Notes: a model not told the origin generated them from the sequence alone. DNA of 64,000 bases from Flavobacterium sp. (GCA_012837155.1 CP051546.1:1591075-1655074), one strand, 5' to 3'. Numbered from the stretch's first letter, positions 1 through 10,704 are shown. Translations and numbers: made by a program.

Positions 1-3000
1 GTAATATTTAACGAAATAGCAGGATTTACAGTAACTGTTATGGTAAAATTAGCCCCCGTACAAGCTCCAGATTTTGGAGTAACAGTATAAGTAATAGTAA
101 CAGGACTCGTTGTGGTGTTGATTAGTGTTTGGCTAATTGTTGTTTGTGGAGCAGTTTGTGCCGATGCTCCCAATATAGCACCAGTTGGAACAAGAGTTGG
201 ATTAGTCCAAGTATAAGTGGTGTTGATTGGTACAATATCTCCGCCCAAAGTATCGGGAGTGATGGAGAAGGGATTTCCACTGCAAATGGTAACGCTTTTA
301 TTTGAAATTACGGGGTACGGATTGATGGTTACAACCGCTATATTCGATGTGAGACTCGAACATCCTCCTGTTGGTAAAGTGATGATGCAATAATAGTATA
401 GCGTTCCAATAGCGGAATTAGGAGGGTTAAAAGTTGCACTTGTAGCACCAGGAATAGCACTACTTCCAGTTATTGTGTTGGTAGTATTAGAATACCATTG
501 GTATTGGGGTGTTCCAACTCCGTTTATGTAGTTTATATTTAAAAGTGTGGGCGTTTGTCCAATACAAATGGTGCTTGATACAGGCTGTGATGTAATTGTG
601 GGAGATAAATTGACGACAACAGTTGCTGTATTACTTTTGGCATCACAACCTAAACCAGTTTGAGAAACCAAACAATAGTAATAGAAAGTTCCAACAACAT
701 CAGTTGGAGGAGTATAACTTGAAGAATTTGAGCCGACAACAGGACTTCCGCCAATATTGGTAGGGGAAGGAGTCTTATACCATTGATAAGTATATACACC
801 TATTCCACCATTCGCCGTTACTGACAAAGGTGTTGGGCTAGCATTCTGACAGATAGTTTGAGATGTAAGGGGTTGCGTAACTGTCGGGTCTGCCACAATT
901 ACAATTTCAAAGGCATCACTTATAATCGAACCGCAGCCATTGCCACTTAAAGTCAGGATTGCATAATAGTAATAATTTCCTGGAATCGAAAAAGCGGGCG
1001 GGGTGTATGTGGCAGAAGTTGCGCCAGAAATAAGCGTTCCGCCTGAATTAGAATTAGAGGTATTGGAATACCATTGATAACTCGCCGTTCCAGCTCCTCC
1101 TGAAAAAGCAATGTTTAATGGAATTGTTCCTCCCACACATAGTGTTTGTGGGGTCAATGGTTGAATAGCTATCGTTTGTTGCGGATTAATAGTTATTGTT
1201 GCAGTGTTTGAGGTAATGCTCGAGCATCCTCCTGATGACAAAGTAATTACGCAATAATAATAAGTTGTACCAACTGCCCCAGCTGGTGGAGTGTATGTGG
1301 CATTGGTTTCTCCTGGTATTATAGTTCCAGATGTTGTATTGTTAGCAGCGTTAGCGTACCATTGATACGTTGGAGTTCCAATTGCACCACTAACAGTAAC
1401 AGATAAAACAGAAGGAGTTCCTCCTAAACAAACGGAGCTAGAAACAGGTTGGCTGCTTATGAATGGAGCTGGATTTACGGTAATTACATAATTGGTAGTT
1501 GTACCAAGACATCCTCCTAATGAAGGAGTAATAGCATAAATAATAGTTCCTGAACTTAGATTTGTTGTCGAAATTGTTTGTATTGGTATTGTATTCGTTC
1601 CCGAAGGAATAAATCCAGAAATTCCTGGTGTGGCTGTGGCTGTCCAAGAGAAAGTTGCTCCTGCGGGACTAGAAGTTAAGTTTATTAATGTCGTGCTTGA
1701 ACCCGAGCAAATGGTTTGGTCCAAAGAGGTATTGGTTAAAACGGGAATGTCTTTAACAGTAAAGGATTTTGTTGCGGTTGTTGAGGAACCACATTCGTTA
1801 CTTATGGTTAACGATACAGTATAAGGGGTTGCAGAAGGAGGGTAATTTATTGAACCTGGATTAGCCAAGGTTGATGAACTGGGGATTCCTCCTAGGAAAC
1901 TCCAAGAATAAGTCACAGTACTTGATGCTGGGGCACAACTATTTATCGTTGCAGTTGGAGCTATATTTGTTGTTCCACAATAATTAGGAAGTATCCCGTT
2001 TATCGAAGTTATGGTTGGTGGTTTCTTGACTGTAACAATTTGTGAAGTGGAAAAACTTCCGCATAAATTTGTTGCAGTTAGCTTAATGGTATAGGTTCCG
2101 GGTTCTGTGAAATTGAAAGACGCATTTGTTGTGGTTTGGTCTGGAATTGCTGCAATGCTTGTTCCGCAATAGGCAGGAGTATATACAACATTCCAAATAT
2201 AAGTAGTTGGAGTGCAGTAATTTGTTGTAACGGTTGTATTGGTTGTTGTGATTGCTAGCGGAGCACAACCCGAAGTATTGTTAATTGTAAATGAAGGAGT
2301 TAATGGGGGTTCTATGCAAATTTGTTTAATTTTTTTAGTAGTCGTAGTCCCACATTCATTTTGTGCAGTTAGGGTAACGTCATAGGTTCCTGGGCTAGAG
2401 TAAGTATGATTCATATTTTGAGGAGCAGAAAGTGGTGTTGTGATAATAGGTGTGCTGTCTCCAAAATCCCAAGTATATATTGAACCTTGAACACAATTTT
2501 GACCATAGCCGGAAACGGTTGTATTCGTAAATAGAATACTATTATTTACACACCCATTGCCATTAGAAGGCACTGTGAAATCTGCATTTGGTTTTGTTAA
2601 TATGGTTATGTTTCCTACTGATAATGGAGTCACTCCACAAGCATTGGTAATTTCTAGTTTTACTTCAAAACTGGGTGCTGGACAGCTACTGGTTGTGTAA
2701 ATGTGTGGAATAGGATATTTATCAGATTTTAAAGGATCAGATACATTATAATAAGGGGAACTATTTAATTCACTTTGAGTTAAAACGACTATTGGAGACC
2801 CATCATTATAATTTATTTTATAAGTTGTATCAAGAGAATTACCTCCCCAATTCGAGAGGGTAAATTGTAAATTTGTTGTAGGAGCACATAAATTTTGAGT
2901 CGTACCAGGACTGTTTAGACCTCCAAGTGGATTAGAAACATTTTTGACAATGCAGGTTTTAGAATTAACACAACCATTAGTCCCATTTGCAGTAATTATC

Positions 3001-3905
3001 ATTGCATATACTCCATTAGAAGTATACGTATGAGAAATAGGGAATGTTATATTGGCTTGCGTGTTGCCATCACCCCAATCTATCGAAAAGGAAGTAATAC
3101 AGGAAGAGGCAGAAGTGTTTCCAACTGTAATTGAGTACACAGGATTGGACGATGCATTGCTACAATTATTAAATGGGTTAAAAGGATTAACTTGATCGCT
3201 AAAACTTATATCAGGTTTTTGTTTTACTGTTATAGTATTTGTTTTTGTTACTGTGCAACCACCACCTGTCACGGTTAAAGTAACATTAAACGTTGCAGTA
3301 GCACATCCTAAAGAACTAAAAGCGTGACTTGGATTTTGTTGCGTTGAGGTTGTGCCATCTCCAAAATCCCACAGGTAAGTATAGGTTGAACTACCTGTTA
3401 CATTAGATGAAAATTGGATTGGAGTTCCAGAGCAAGAATTGTCGTTGGTAAATGTAAAATTTATAATAGGAGGGGAACTAACCGTAACCGTTGCAGTACC
3501 TGGACTAGTAATTTCAGTAATTGGGATTGTTGTATCATGAATGCTGATTAAATTATAAGTAAAAATACCAGCATTACTGGTGTTTACGGGAATACTTATC
3601 GAGGTATTGCTTCCAGTTGTGGTCGCTGTCAATGAAGCACCTCCATTAATTTTATAAGTAAAAGTATAAGGAGCGGTTCCTCCAGAACCAGTAAACGTTA
3701 TTTGGGGATTTGTTGCATTCTGGCAAACGGAGGTCGTACCCAAAATGGTTGCAGTAGGCAATACCAAATGACTCAGAATATTATGAGTAATACCTGTTTT
3801 TATATTTTCTTTATAATTTATAAGACTGTTTTTATTTTTAGCACTTAAAATGCCTCCGCTATTTATCAAAAGGAATAAAAATAGAATCTTACAGAGATTT
3901 TTCAT
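1..3905 (-). CDS. Giant secreted PKD/Ig-like repeat adhesin, N-terminal part (runs off window)
   Basis: An open frame of about 1301 codons runs on the minus strand from an ATG at 3905 to the window edge; the C-terminus is missing. It begins MKNLCKILFLFLLINSGGIL, a typical Sec signal peptide. PKD-type motifs are visible: WDFGDG near residue 179, WGDG near 274 and WDFGDS near 478. Later, four Ig-like modules repeat with a YQWY core near residues 847, 943, 1040 and 1135, a period of about 96 residues, each followed by a TYTPP/TFNPP and YYYC motif. Thr/Ser/Asn richness and paired cysteines suit an extracellular repeat protein. Flavobacterial proteins of this type usually end in a gliding-motility or T9SS C-terminal domain and act as surface adhesins; that part is not visible, so export route and role are inferred. 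I translated several stretches and found the frame consistent. Confidence 0.85.
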   Translation of the reverse strand, partial: MKNLCKILFLFLLINSGGILSAKNKNSLINYKENIKTGITHNILSHLVLPTATILGTTSVCQNATNPQITFTGSGGTAPYTFTYKINGGASLTATTTGSNTSISIPVNTSNAGIFTYNLISIHDTTIPITEITSPGTATVTVSSPPIINFTFTNDNSCSGTPIQFSSNVTGSSTYTYLWDFGDGTTSTQQNPSHAFSSLGCATATFNVTLTVTGGGCTVTKTNTITVKQKPDISFSDQVNPFNPFNNCSNASSNPVYSITVGNTSASSCITSFSIDWGDGNTQANITFPISHTYTSNGVYAMIITANGTNGCVNSKTCIVKNVSNPLGGLNSPGTTQNLCAPTTNLQFTLSNWGGNSLDTTYKINYNDGSPIVVLTQSELNSSPYYNVSDPLKSDKYPIPHIYTTSSCPAPSFEVKLEITNACGVTPLSVGNITILTKPNADFTVPSNGNGCVNNSILFTNTTVSGYGQNCVQGSIYTWDFGDSTPIITTPLSAPQNMNHTYSSPGTYDVTLTAQNECGTTTTKKIKQICIEPPLTPSFTINNTSGCAPLAITTTNTTVTTNYCTPTTYIWNVVYTPAYCGTSIAAIPDQTTTNASFNFTEPGTYTIKLTATNLCGSFSTSQIVTVKKPPTITSINGILPNYCGTTNIAPTATINSCAPASSTVTYSWSFLGGIPSSSTLANPGSINYPPSATPYTVSLTISNECGSSTTATKSFTVKDIPVLTNTSLDQTICSGSSTTLINLTSSPAGATFSWTATATPGISGFIPSGTNTIPIQTISTTNLSSGTIIYAITPSLGGCLGTTTNYVITVNPAPFISSQPVSSSVCLGGTPSVLSVTVSGAIGTPTYQWYANAANNTTSGTIIPGETNATYTPPAGAVGTTYYYCVITLSSGGCSSITSNTATITINPQQTIAIQPLTPQTLCVGGTIPLNIAFSGGAGTASYQWYSNTSNSNSGGTLISGATSATYTPPAFSIPGNYYYYAILTLSGNGCGSIISDAFEIVIVADPTVTQPLTSQTICQNASPTPLSVTANGGIGVYTYQWYKTPSPTNIGGSPVVGSNSSSYTPPTDVVGTFYYYCLVSQTGLGCDAKSNTATVVVNLSPTITSQPVSSTICIGQTPTLLNINYINGVGTPQYQWYSNTTNTITGSSAIPGATSATFNPPNSAIGTLYYYCIITLPTGGCSSLTSNIAVVTINPYPVISNKSVTICSGNPFSITPDTLGGDIVPINTTYTWTNPTLVPTGAILGASAQTAPQTTISQTLINTTTSPVTITYTVTPKSGACTGANFTITVTVNPAISLNI

Positions 3906-4253
3906 AAATGGGCTTTTGCTATATAAAACTACATTTTATTAAAATATGTAGTGAAAATGAATTGGTGTATTATCTTTCGTGTTCTTCTTTGAACAAAAAA
4001 GTAATCACTAAAAGTACCTTATAAATTTAGGAACGCACATTCTAAATAAACAAGTGCTTTTATTAAGGTGTAACTGTGATGTTTGATAAATTAAGTGGTT
4101 TGTTTAAAATTCGAGAATTAATCGCTCCAATTGATAGAATTTTTTTTATCCTCAAAAGGTAAAACTAATCAGCACTTTTTTATCTTTGGAGCGGTAGTCG
4201 TCTCAATGCATTAATGACGCTCAAAATAAAAACTAAAACTATTTTCTTTTGCA
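3906..4253. other. Intergenic region between divergent adhesin and ABC ATPase genes
   Basis: This 348-base AT-rich gap separates two divergently transcribed genes and should carry both promoters. I see no convincing ORF or RNA gene. CGCTCCAA near 4124 and its complement TTGGAGCG near 4187 could form a weak long-loop hairpin, which I do not interpret further. Confidence 0.5.
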
Positions 4254-5495
4254 ATGAACGACAAGCCGCATTGGAATATCCTTTTATCTGATTTTGTAAA
4301 TAAAAATAAATTTATAAAAACCATTCTTTCTGGAAATAGTTCGGGCGAATTGGCGGTATTTAACCCCTTTAAAGGCATTCTTTTTTCGGACATTGCCATC
4401 CAACAATTTATAGAAACAGAAAATCAATACGATATTTGCAAACTGACATCTTCTGAGGCGAATAGAAAATTACAGACTTTCTCGGCTGGTGAACAAAAAA
4501 AAGAGTTTTTAAATTATTGTTTGCATCAAAATCCAGATTATATAATTTTAGACAATCCTTTTGATCATTTAGACCAAGCTTCTCGAAAAACACTACTTCA
4601 TTCATTAGAAAAATTATCAGCTTCTATAAGCCTTATACAATTGGTAAATCGCACCGAAGATTTACTTCCTTTTATTGAAAAAAGTGGGCAAATAACGGAT
4701 GATTCGTTTGTTATAAAGCCAATAAACACCTCCTTAGCTAATTTTAAAAAAGCACCAAAAATAGATGTTCCAAAACCTATAATCTCATTTAATTACCACG
4801 AAAATATTCTTGTGAAAATGGAAGGAGTGTCGGTAAGTTATCAGGAGAAAAAAATTCTGGACACTATTTTTTGGACAATTAAGCAAGGAGAATTTTGGCA
4901 ACTTATTGGTCCAAATGGTTCAGGAAAAAGCACTCTTTTGTCAATGATTACAGGAGAAAACCCAAAAGGATTTGGACAAGAACTCTATCTTTTTGGAAGG
5001 AAAAAAGGCAGCGGCGAAAGCGTTTGGGACATCAAAAAAAACATTGGTATTTTTTCTACTTCGATGACATATTTATTTAAAAGAAACCATACTTTAGAAC
5101 AAATGATTCTTTCTGGATTTTTCGATTCCATCGGATTATATACACAACCAACGCAATCGCAGATAAATTGTGTTAATCAATGGCTTTCTGTACTTCATAT
5201 AAGTCATTTGAAAAATAAAAGTTTCAACCAATTGTCTTTGGGATTGCAAAGGGTTGCACTAATTATTCGCGCCGTTCTAAAACATCCACCATTAATTATT
5301 TTAGACGAACCATTGGAAGGGCTCGATGATGCAAATACGGCTTTGGTAATTAACCTGATTCATCTTTTAATTCAGGAAACCGATAGGACGATTATTTATG
5401 TTTCGCATCGAATGGAGCCTTCGCTAAAACCAACTTCAATTTTCGAATTGATTCCAAAAGAAACGGGTTCTATTGGGAAAATCAAATCAAATTAG
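4254..5495 (+). CDS. Two-half ABC-type ATPase (ModF-like), N-terminal half degenerate
   Basis: The 413-residue protein carries two ABC ATPase halves and no membrane segments. The C-terminal half is complete: Walker A GPNGSGKST near residue 219, signature LSLGLQR, Walker B PLIILDEPLEGLD and an H-loop VSHR. The N-terminal half keeps a signature-like FSAGEQKK and Walker B-like YIILDNPFDHLD. Its Walker A position reads GNSSGELAVF and lacks the GKS/T core, so this half probably does not hydrolyse ATP. The architecture resembles ModF/PhrA-type soluble double ATPases, whose function is poorly defined. No permease gene is adjacent. The product class is secure; the substrate or role is unknown. Confidence 0.8.
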   Translation: MNDKPHWNILLSDFVNKNKFIKTILSGNSSGELAVFNPFKGILFSDIAIQQFIETENQYDICKLTSSEANRKLQTFSAGEQKKEFLNYCLHQNPDYIILDNPFDHLDQASRKTLLHSLEKLSASISLIQLVNRTEDLLPFIEKSGQITDDSFVIKPINTSLANFKKAPKIDVPKPIISFNYHENILVKMEGVSVSYQEKKILDTIFWTIKQGEFWQLIGPNGSGKSTLLSMITGENPKGFGQELYLFGRKKGSGESVWDIKKNIGIFSTSMTYLFKRNHTLEQMILSGFFDSIGLYTQPTQSQINCVNQWLSVLHISHLKNKSFNQLSLGLQRVALIIRAVLKHPPLIILDEPLEGLDDANTALVINLIHLLIQETDRTIIYVSHRMEPSLKPTSIFELIPKETGSIGKIKSN

Positions 5496-5531
5496 TGCTA
5501 ATAACGAAAGGATTTGACTCATTGGTTTTTG

Positions 5532-8336
5532 TCATAACTTCTCTTTCAAATATTTCGCTGTAACTGATTTTTTATTTTTTATAATTTCTTCTGGAGTTCC
5601 TTCGGCGAGTAATTGTCCGCCGTTTTCGCCACCTTCAGGACCCAAATCAATAATCCAATCGGCACATTTTATCAGGTCGAGATTGTGTTCAATGACCAAT
5701 ATTGAATGTCCTTTGTCAATCAGCGCCTCAAACGAAGCCAAAAGTTTCTTGATGTCGTGAAAATGCAATCCCGTTGTAGGTTCGTCAAACACAAAAAGTG
5801 CTTTTTCTTTGGTAGTGCCTTTGACCAAGAATGAAGCCAATTTGATGCGCTGCGCTTCGCCACCAGAAAGGGTTGAGGACGATTGTCCCAATTGCACATA
5901 ACCCAAACCAACGTCTTGTAAAGGCTGAAGTTTTTGGATGATTTTGGTTTGTTTGTTGGTAGTAAAAAAAGCAATCGAATCATCGACTGTCATTGTCAAA
6001 ATATCGTGGATGTTCTTACCGTCGAACAGGATTTCTAAGATTTCTTTCTTGAATCGCTTGCCGTTACAGGTTTCGCAATGCAGTTGAACATCCGCCATAA
6101 AAACCATTTCAACATTGATGCTGCCCTCGCCTTTACAGGTTTCGCAGCGACCTCCATCTACGTTAAACGAAAAATGTTTGGCTTGGTATCCTCTAATTTT
6201 AGATAGCTTTTCTTTAGCAAACAATTCCCGAATATCATCATACGCTTTAATATAGGTCACAGGATTCGAACGCGAACTGCGTCCAATTGGGTTTTGATCT
6301 ACATATTCGATATGTTGAATTTTATGATAATAGCCGCGCATTTCGGTAAATTGCCCCGCTTTATCGCCCACGCCATCCAGTTTTTTTTGCATGGCTGGAA
6401 ACAGGATTTTTTGACTAAAGTACTCTTTCCGCTTCCGGACACACCAGTAATTACGGTCAAGCATTCTAAAGGAAATTTGACGTCTATATTTTGTAAATTG
6501 TTTTCTCTAGCACCAAGAATTTCAATGTAATTACTCCATTTGCGTCGCATTCGAGGCGTTTTAATTTCTAACTCGCCGTTGAGGTATTTCGCCGTCAAGG
6601 AAGTTGATTTTAAAATTTCGGCGAAAGTGCCTTGTGCGACTAATTCGCCTCCAAAAGTTCCAGCTTCGGGACCAATATCAATAATCATATCGGCAGCTTT
6701 CATAATATCTTCGTCGTGTTCGACTACGATTACGGTGTTGCCTAAATCTCGTAAAGATTGCAGCACTTTGATTAATCTTTCGGTGTCTTTTGGATGCAAA
6801 CCAATACTAGGTTCGTCGAGAATATACATCGAACCCACCAAACTACTTCCCAAAGAAGTTGCCAAATTGATACGTTGCGATTCGCCACCTGAAAGGGTTG
6901 CGGAGTTTCTGTTTAAAGTCAGATAATCCAAACCCACTTCGGTCAAAAATGACAATCGATTGTTGATTTCCAATAATAATCGTTTGGCAATTTGTTTTCG
7001 TACGAATCTAAATCGATATTTTTGAAAAAAGTGACCAAATGTTTAATGGGTAAATCCACCAAATCAGAGACCGTTTTCGAATTGATTTTTACGTAAGAAG
7101 CTTCAATTCGCAAGCGTTTTCCTTTGCAAGAATGGCATTTGGTTTTGCCACGATAGCGCGAAAGCATCACGCGATTCTGGATTTTATAATTTTTCTCTTC
7201 TAATTCCTTGAAGAAGGCATTTAAACCTTGAAAATAGCTGTTTCCTGTCCAAACTAAATCTTTTTGTTTCTCCGAGAGTTCGAAAAAAGGCTTGTGAATG
7301 GGAAAATCAAATTTATAGGCATTGTTGACTAATTCGTCCCGAAACCAGCCCATACTTTCGCCACGCCAAGGATAAATGGCATTTTCGAAAATAGATAAAG
7401 AAGTATTGGGAACAACTAATTCCTCGTCAATTCCGATGATATTTCCATAGCCTTCGCAAACAGGACACGCACCATAAGGATTATTGAAACTAAACAAATG
7501 AACATTCGGTTCTAGGAAAGTAATCCCGTCCAATTCGAAATTATTACTGTACGAATGGCGTTTGTGTGTGTTTAATTCTTGTAAATAGCAAATTCCTTTC
7601 CCTTCGTAGAAGGCTGTTTGAACCGCATCCGAAAGGCGATTGTAAAACTCGTCTTCGTCTTTAACCACGATTCGGTCAATAATAAGTAGAATGTCTTTGT
7701 TGTCTAAAGTATGTCCTTCTGTCCCTTCGAGCGGAGACGAAAAGTCGTCCAAACGAATGGTTTCATTGTTGACCAAAATTCTTGAAAATCCCTGATTGAG
7801 CAAGGCTTTCAATTTGTTTTCCAAAGCGCGACCGTGTTCTAAATGAATAGGAGCGAGGAGCAACCACTTGCTGTCGATTCTAAAATTTTTTACATCGGCA
7901 ATAACATCCGAAACGGTATTTTTTTGACTTCTTGCCCCGAAACAGGCGAAAAAGTTCTACCTATTCGGGCGAATAATAATTTGATGTAATCATAAATTTC
8001 GGTCGAAGTTCCCACCGTAGAACGTGCATTAGTTGTGTTTACTTTTTGCTCAATGGCAATAGCTGGTGCAATTCCCTTGATGTATTCTACCTTTGGTTTG
8101 TCTAGCCTACCAAGAAATTGGCGTGCATAAGAGGACAAACTTTCTACATAGCGGCGTTGCCCTTCGGCATACAAAGTATCGAAGGCTAAACTTGATTTCC
8201 CGGAACCCGAAAGCCCAGTAATTACTACCAATTTGTTTCTAGGAATCGCAACATCCACATTTTTTAAATTGTGAACTTGCGCTCCTTTAATGATTATATT
8301 CTTCTTTGAATCTAGTGTAGAAAGGTCAATTTGCAT
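5532..8336 (-). CDS. uvrA: Excinuclease ABC subunit A (UvrA), three apparent frameshifts
   Basis: UvrA is the ATP-dependent damage-recognition subunit of nucleotide excision repair. Reading across three frameshifts gives about 935 residues, the normal length. Visible features are the first Walker [17 protein letters not shown], the UvrB-binding region ending in [15 protein letters not shown], zinc-finger cysteine pairs CPVC, CHSC and CETC, signatures TLSGGESQR and TLSGGEAQR, the second Walker [11 protein letters not shown], and the ABC Walker [11 protein letters not shown]. The breaks lie near 7920, 6990 and 6410, and each is repaired by adding one A to an A-run (7 to 8, 4 to 5 and 6 to 7). 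Three independent homopolymer contractions in a core repair gene look like sequence errors rather than decay. The start is the ATG at 8336 ([14 protein letters not shown]). Confidence 0.93.
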
Positions 8337-8672
8337 CTGAAAATCGAATTTTCACAAAAGTAATCAATTTTAAGATGAGATTTGGCAAGGAGTGAATCGC
8401 AAATTTGTGTTTTGTGACAGTTTTCGAAATTTTATAATTAGCAACAATTTGTGATTTTAGGTTTGTAAAAGCTATTTTGCAGGTAAAAAACAGGTGGATT
8501 TATCGGTGTAAATCTCTTTTCGACTTAATTTTAAAGATTTTACTTGTTTCTTAGTATAAAAAATTGTTAAATTTGACCATCAATTAACAATAAAAAAACA
8601 TTTGCCTATACAATAGAATTACTTTTTAGCGAATTGCTCCAAATTTATATTTAAAAACTAAAAAGTATTACT
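8337..8672. other. Intergenic region between divergent uvrA and the sigma factor gene
   Basis: This 336-base AT-rich gap should hold both divergent promoters. I see no ORF with coding character, no hairpin terminator and no RNA gene. Confidence 0.5.
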
Positions 8673-9256
8673 ATGGCTAATGTACAACTCCCAGACGCTT
8701 TATTGGTGCGAAATTATGTCGAAGGCGATGAAAATGCTTTGACCATTTTGATTAATAGACATCAAACAAAAATTTTCGGTTTTATATATTCAAAAATCTC
8801 TGATAGAGATATTTCGAATGATATTTTTCAAGACACTTTTATTAAAGTTATCAAAACTTTAAAATCAAGGTCTTATAATGAAGAAGGAAAATTTTTGCCT
8901 TGGGTAATGCGAATTGCTCATAATCTTATCATTGACCATTATCGAAAAAATAAAAAAATGCAACTGTTTAGAGAAACAGAGGAATTCTCCATTTTTTCGA
9001 TTATGTCTGATGATTCTTTAACTATCGAAAATCAAATCATTCAAGAACAAGTCGAGATTGACCTAAAAAAAATTATAGAAGAACTTCCTGCTGATCAAAA
9101 AGAAGTTTAATGATGCGAATGTATCAGGATATGAGTTTTAAGGAAATTTCCGAAGTTACAGGAGTTAGTATCAATACTGCTTTAGGCAGAATGCGTTACG
9201 CTTTGATGAATATGAGAAAAGTTATTGACAAACATCAAATTATTTTAACGAATTGA
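8673..9256 (+). CDS. ECF-type RNA polymerase sigma-70 factor, one apparent frameshift
   Basis: The reconstructed protein has about 194 residues. Region 2 is visible (GFIYSKISDRDISNDIFQDT followed by FLPWVMRIAHNLIIDHYRK), the usual ECF sigma2 pattern. Region 4 follows in the next frame as MMRMYQDMSFKEISEVTGVS, then INTALGRMRYALMNMRK, a helix-turn-helix. The frame breaks at about 9108, where GAA-GTT-TAA becomes GAA-GTT-TTA by adding one T, after which the frame runs to TGA at 9254-9256. No anti-sigma gene lies next to it. It lies between uvrA and nth and is followed by a tiny basic ORF. Confidence 0.85.
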
Positions 9257-9310
9257 TACTATTTTGAAAATTGCTGCGTTGTAATACAAAATAAAAAACT
9301 TGATTACGAT

Positions 9311-9454
9311 ATGGCAAAAATTTACTCTAAAAAAATAGTAGCGATTCCTGCAATGAAACCAGAAAAAGAAACCGTTTCTTTTTTGTTAAATTATTCGAAA
9401 GCATTACGGATAATAAAAGTTGCTAAGAAAAATTTCGAAATTATAGCTAATTAG
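9311..9454 (+). CDS. Small basic hypothetical protein (47 aa)
   Basis: A short ORF starts MAKIYSKKIVAIPAMKPEKE and ends in FEIIAN. It is lysine-rich and has no membrane segment. It lies 54 bases after the sigma factor stop and just before a hairpin terminator, so it may be co-transcribed with that gene. I do not recognise a family. Support comes from position, intact frame and flanking terminator, not homology. Confidence 0.5.
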   Translation: MAKIYSKKIVAIPAMKPEKETVSFLLNYSKALRIIKVAKKNFEIIAN

Positions 9455-9456
9455 GA

Positions 9457-9485
9457 AAACATCCCGATAATTATCGGGATGTTTT
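9457..9485. terminator. Bidirectional hairpin terminator
   Basis: ACATCCCGATAA and TTATCGGGATGT form a perfect inverted repeat flanked by A- and T-runs. It sits between the convergent small ORF and nth, and one arm encodes the last codons of nth. Confidence 0.8.
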
Positions 9486-10130
9486 CGTTTGATATTCTTC
9501 CAAAATATTTTTTCGTCCAACAGTTTTGGTAATAACATCTTTTTCTAAATCCCAGCCTCGAGCCGGAGAATATTCGCGGCCATACCATATCATTTGAAGA
9601 TGCAAATCATTCCAAATTTCCCTTGGAAAAAGACGTTTAGCATCTTTTTCGGTTTGAACCACATTTTTTCCATCAGACAAATTCCATCGATACATAAGTC
9701 GATGAATATGGGTGTCAACCGGAAAGGCAGGAACACCAAAGGCTTGCGACATGACCACACTAGCCGTTTTGTGTCCTACGGCTGGAAGTTCTTCCAAACT
9801 CTCAAAACTTTGAGGTACTTTTCCCTCGTGTTTGTCAATTAAAATATGCGATAAACCATGAATTCCTTTTGATTTCATTGGCGATAAACCACAGGGTCGA
9901 ATGATTTCTTTTATCTCTTCAACACTCATTTTTATCATATCATACGGATTGTCAGCTTTAGCAAAAAGCAAAGGCGTGATTTGATTAACGCGAACATCTG
10001 TGCATTGTGCCGAAAGCAAAACAGCAATCAGCAAGGTGTAAGGATCCTTGTGATTTAAGGGAATTGGAATTTCAGGATAGAATTCTTTTAACGTATTTAT
10101 AACAAATGTTACACGCTCGGATTTCGTCAT
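9471..10130 (-). CDS. nth: Endonuclease III-type DNA glycosylase/AP lyase without the Fe-S cysteines
   Basis: Endonuclease III removes oxidised pyrimidines in base excision repair and cuts the abasic site. The 219-residue protein shows the helix-hairpin-helix LPAVGHKTASVV, containing the catalytic lysine, and the aspartate segment PVDTHIHR. LLSAQCTDVRVNQITP is the typical N-terminal helix. E. coli Nth ends with four cysteines that bind a 4Fe-4S cluster. Here the corresponding tail (YGREYSPARGWDLEKDVITK) has no cysteine, so the cluster should be absent. The gene is intact and convergent with the small ORF. Confidence 0.9.
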   Translation of the reverse strand: MTKSERVTFVINTLKEFYPEIPIPLNHKDPYTLLIAVLLSAQCTDVRVNQITPLLFAKADNPYDMIKMSVEEIKEIIRPCGLSPMKSKGIHGLSHILIDKHEGKVPQSFESLEELPAVGHKTASVVMSQAFGVPAFPVDTHIHRLMYRWNLSDGKNVVQTEKDAKRLFPREIWNDLHLQMIWYGREYSPARGWDLEKDVITKTVGRKNILEEYQTKTSR

Positions 10131-10219
10131 TTTTCAGTAATTTTGAATGGTAAAAATACATATTTTGATTTAAGATTGTTGATTAACGATTTTTGATTTC
10201 AGATTTTAAAAAAGAAAAC

Positions 10220-10670
10220 ATGACAACACTAAAAAAAGGAGATAAAGCACCTAATTTTCAGGACTAGATCAAGATGGGAAATCCCATCAATTAGCCGATT
10301 ATAAAGGGAAAAAATTGGTTGTTTTCTTTTATCCAAAAGCTAATACGCCAGGCTGTACCGCCGAAGCTTGCGATTTAAGAGATAATTTTGAGCGTTTTCG
10401 AGCTAATAATTATGAACTTTTGGGTGTAAGTGCCGATGCGCCAAAAGCGCAATTAAAATTCAAAGAAAAATACAATTTTCCATTTCCATTATTGGCAGAC
10501 GAGGACAAATCTGTAATTCAAGCCTTTGGGGTTTGGGGTCCAAAAAGTTTATGGGGCGAGAATATGATGGCATTCACAGGACTACTTTTGTAATCGACGA
10601 AAATGGGATTATTGACGAAGTGATTTCTGATGTAAAGACCAAAGCTCACGCCAATCAGATATTGAAATAG
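10220..10670 (+). CDS. bcp: Thioredoxin-dependent thiol peroxidase (BCP/PrxQ), two apparent frameshifts
   Basis: BCP-type peroxiredoxins reduce hydroperoxides using thioredoxin. The protein starts MTTLKKGDKAPNFQ at 10220, and a one-base gap in a G-run near 10263 hides the next segment, GLDQDGKSHQLADYKGKKL. The peroxidatic cysteine lies in ANTPGCTAEACDLRD, with the resolving cysteine five residues on. A second break near 10545 (one A short) separates GVWGPK from KFMGREYDGIHRTTFVIDEN, after which the frame ends at TAG 10668-10670. The reconstructed length is about 150 residues, normal for the family. A hairpin terminator follows at 10705. Confidence 0.9.
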
Positions 10671-10704
10671 CTTCTTGAAAAGTTTGAATGACTTTAAATA
10701 AAAA

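Noticed and set aside
1438-2268. Short frames inside the adhesin region on both strands
   Set aside because: They are antisense or out-of-frame to a continuous 1301-codon coding frame.
4124-4200. CGCTCCAA/TTGGAGCG pair as a riboswitch
   Set aside because: An 8-bp stem with a loop of over 50 bases and no other conserved feature is not enough.
5532-8336. uvrA as four separate genes or a true pseudogene
   Set aside because: All three breaks are one-base homopolymer changes and the repaired protein is full length with every motif.
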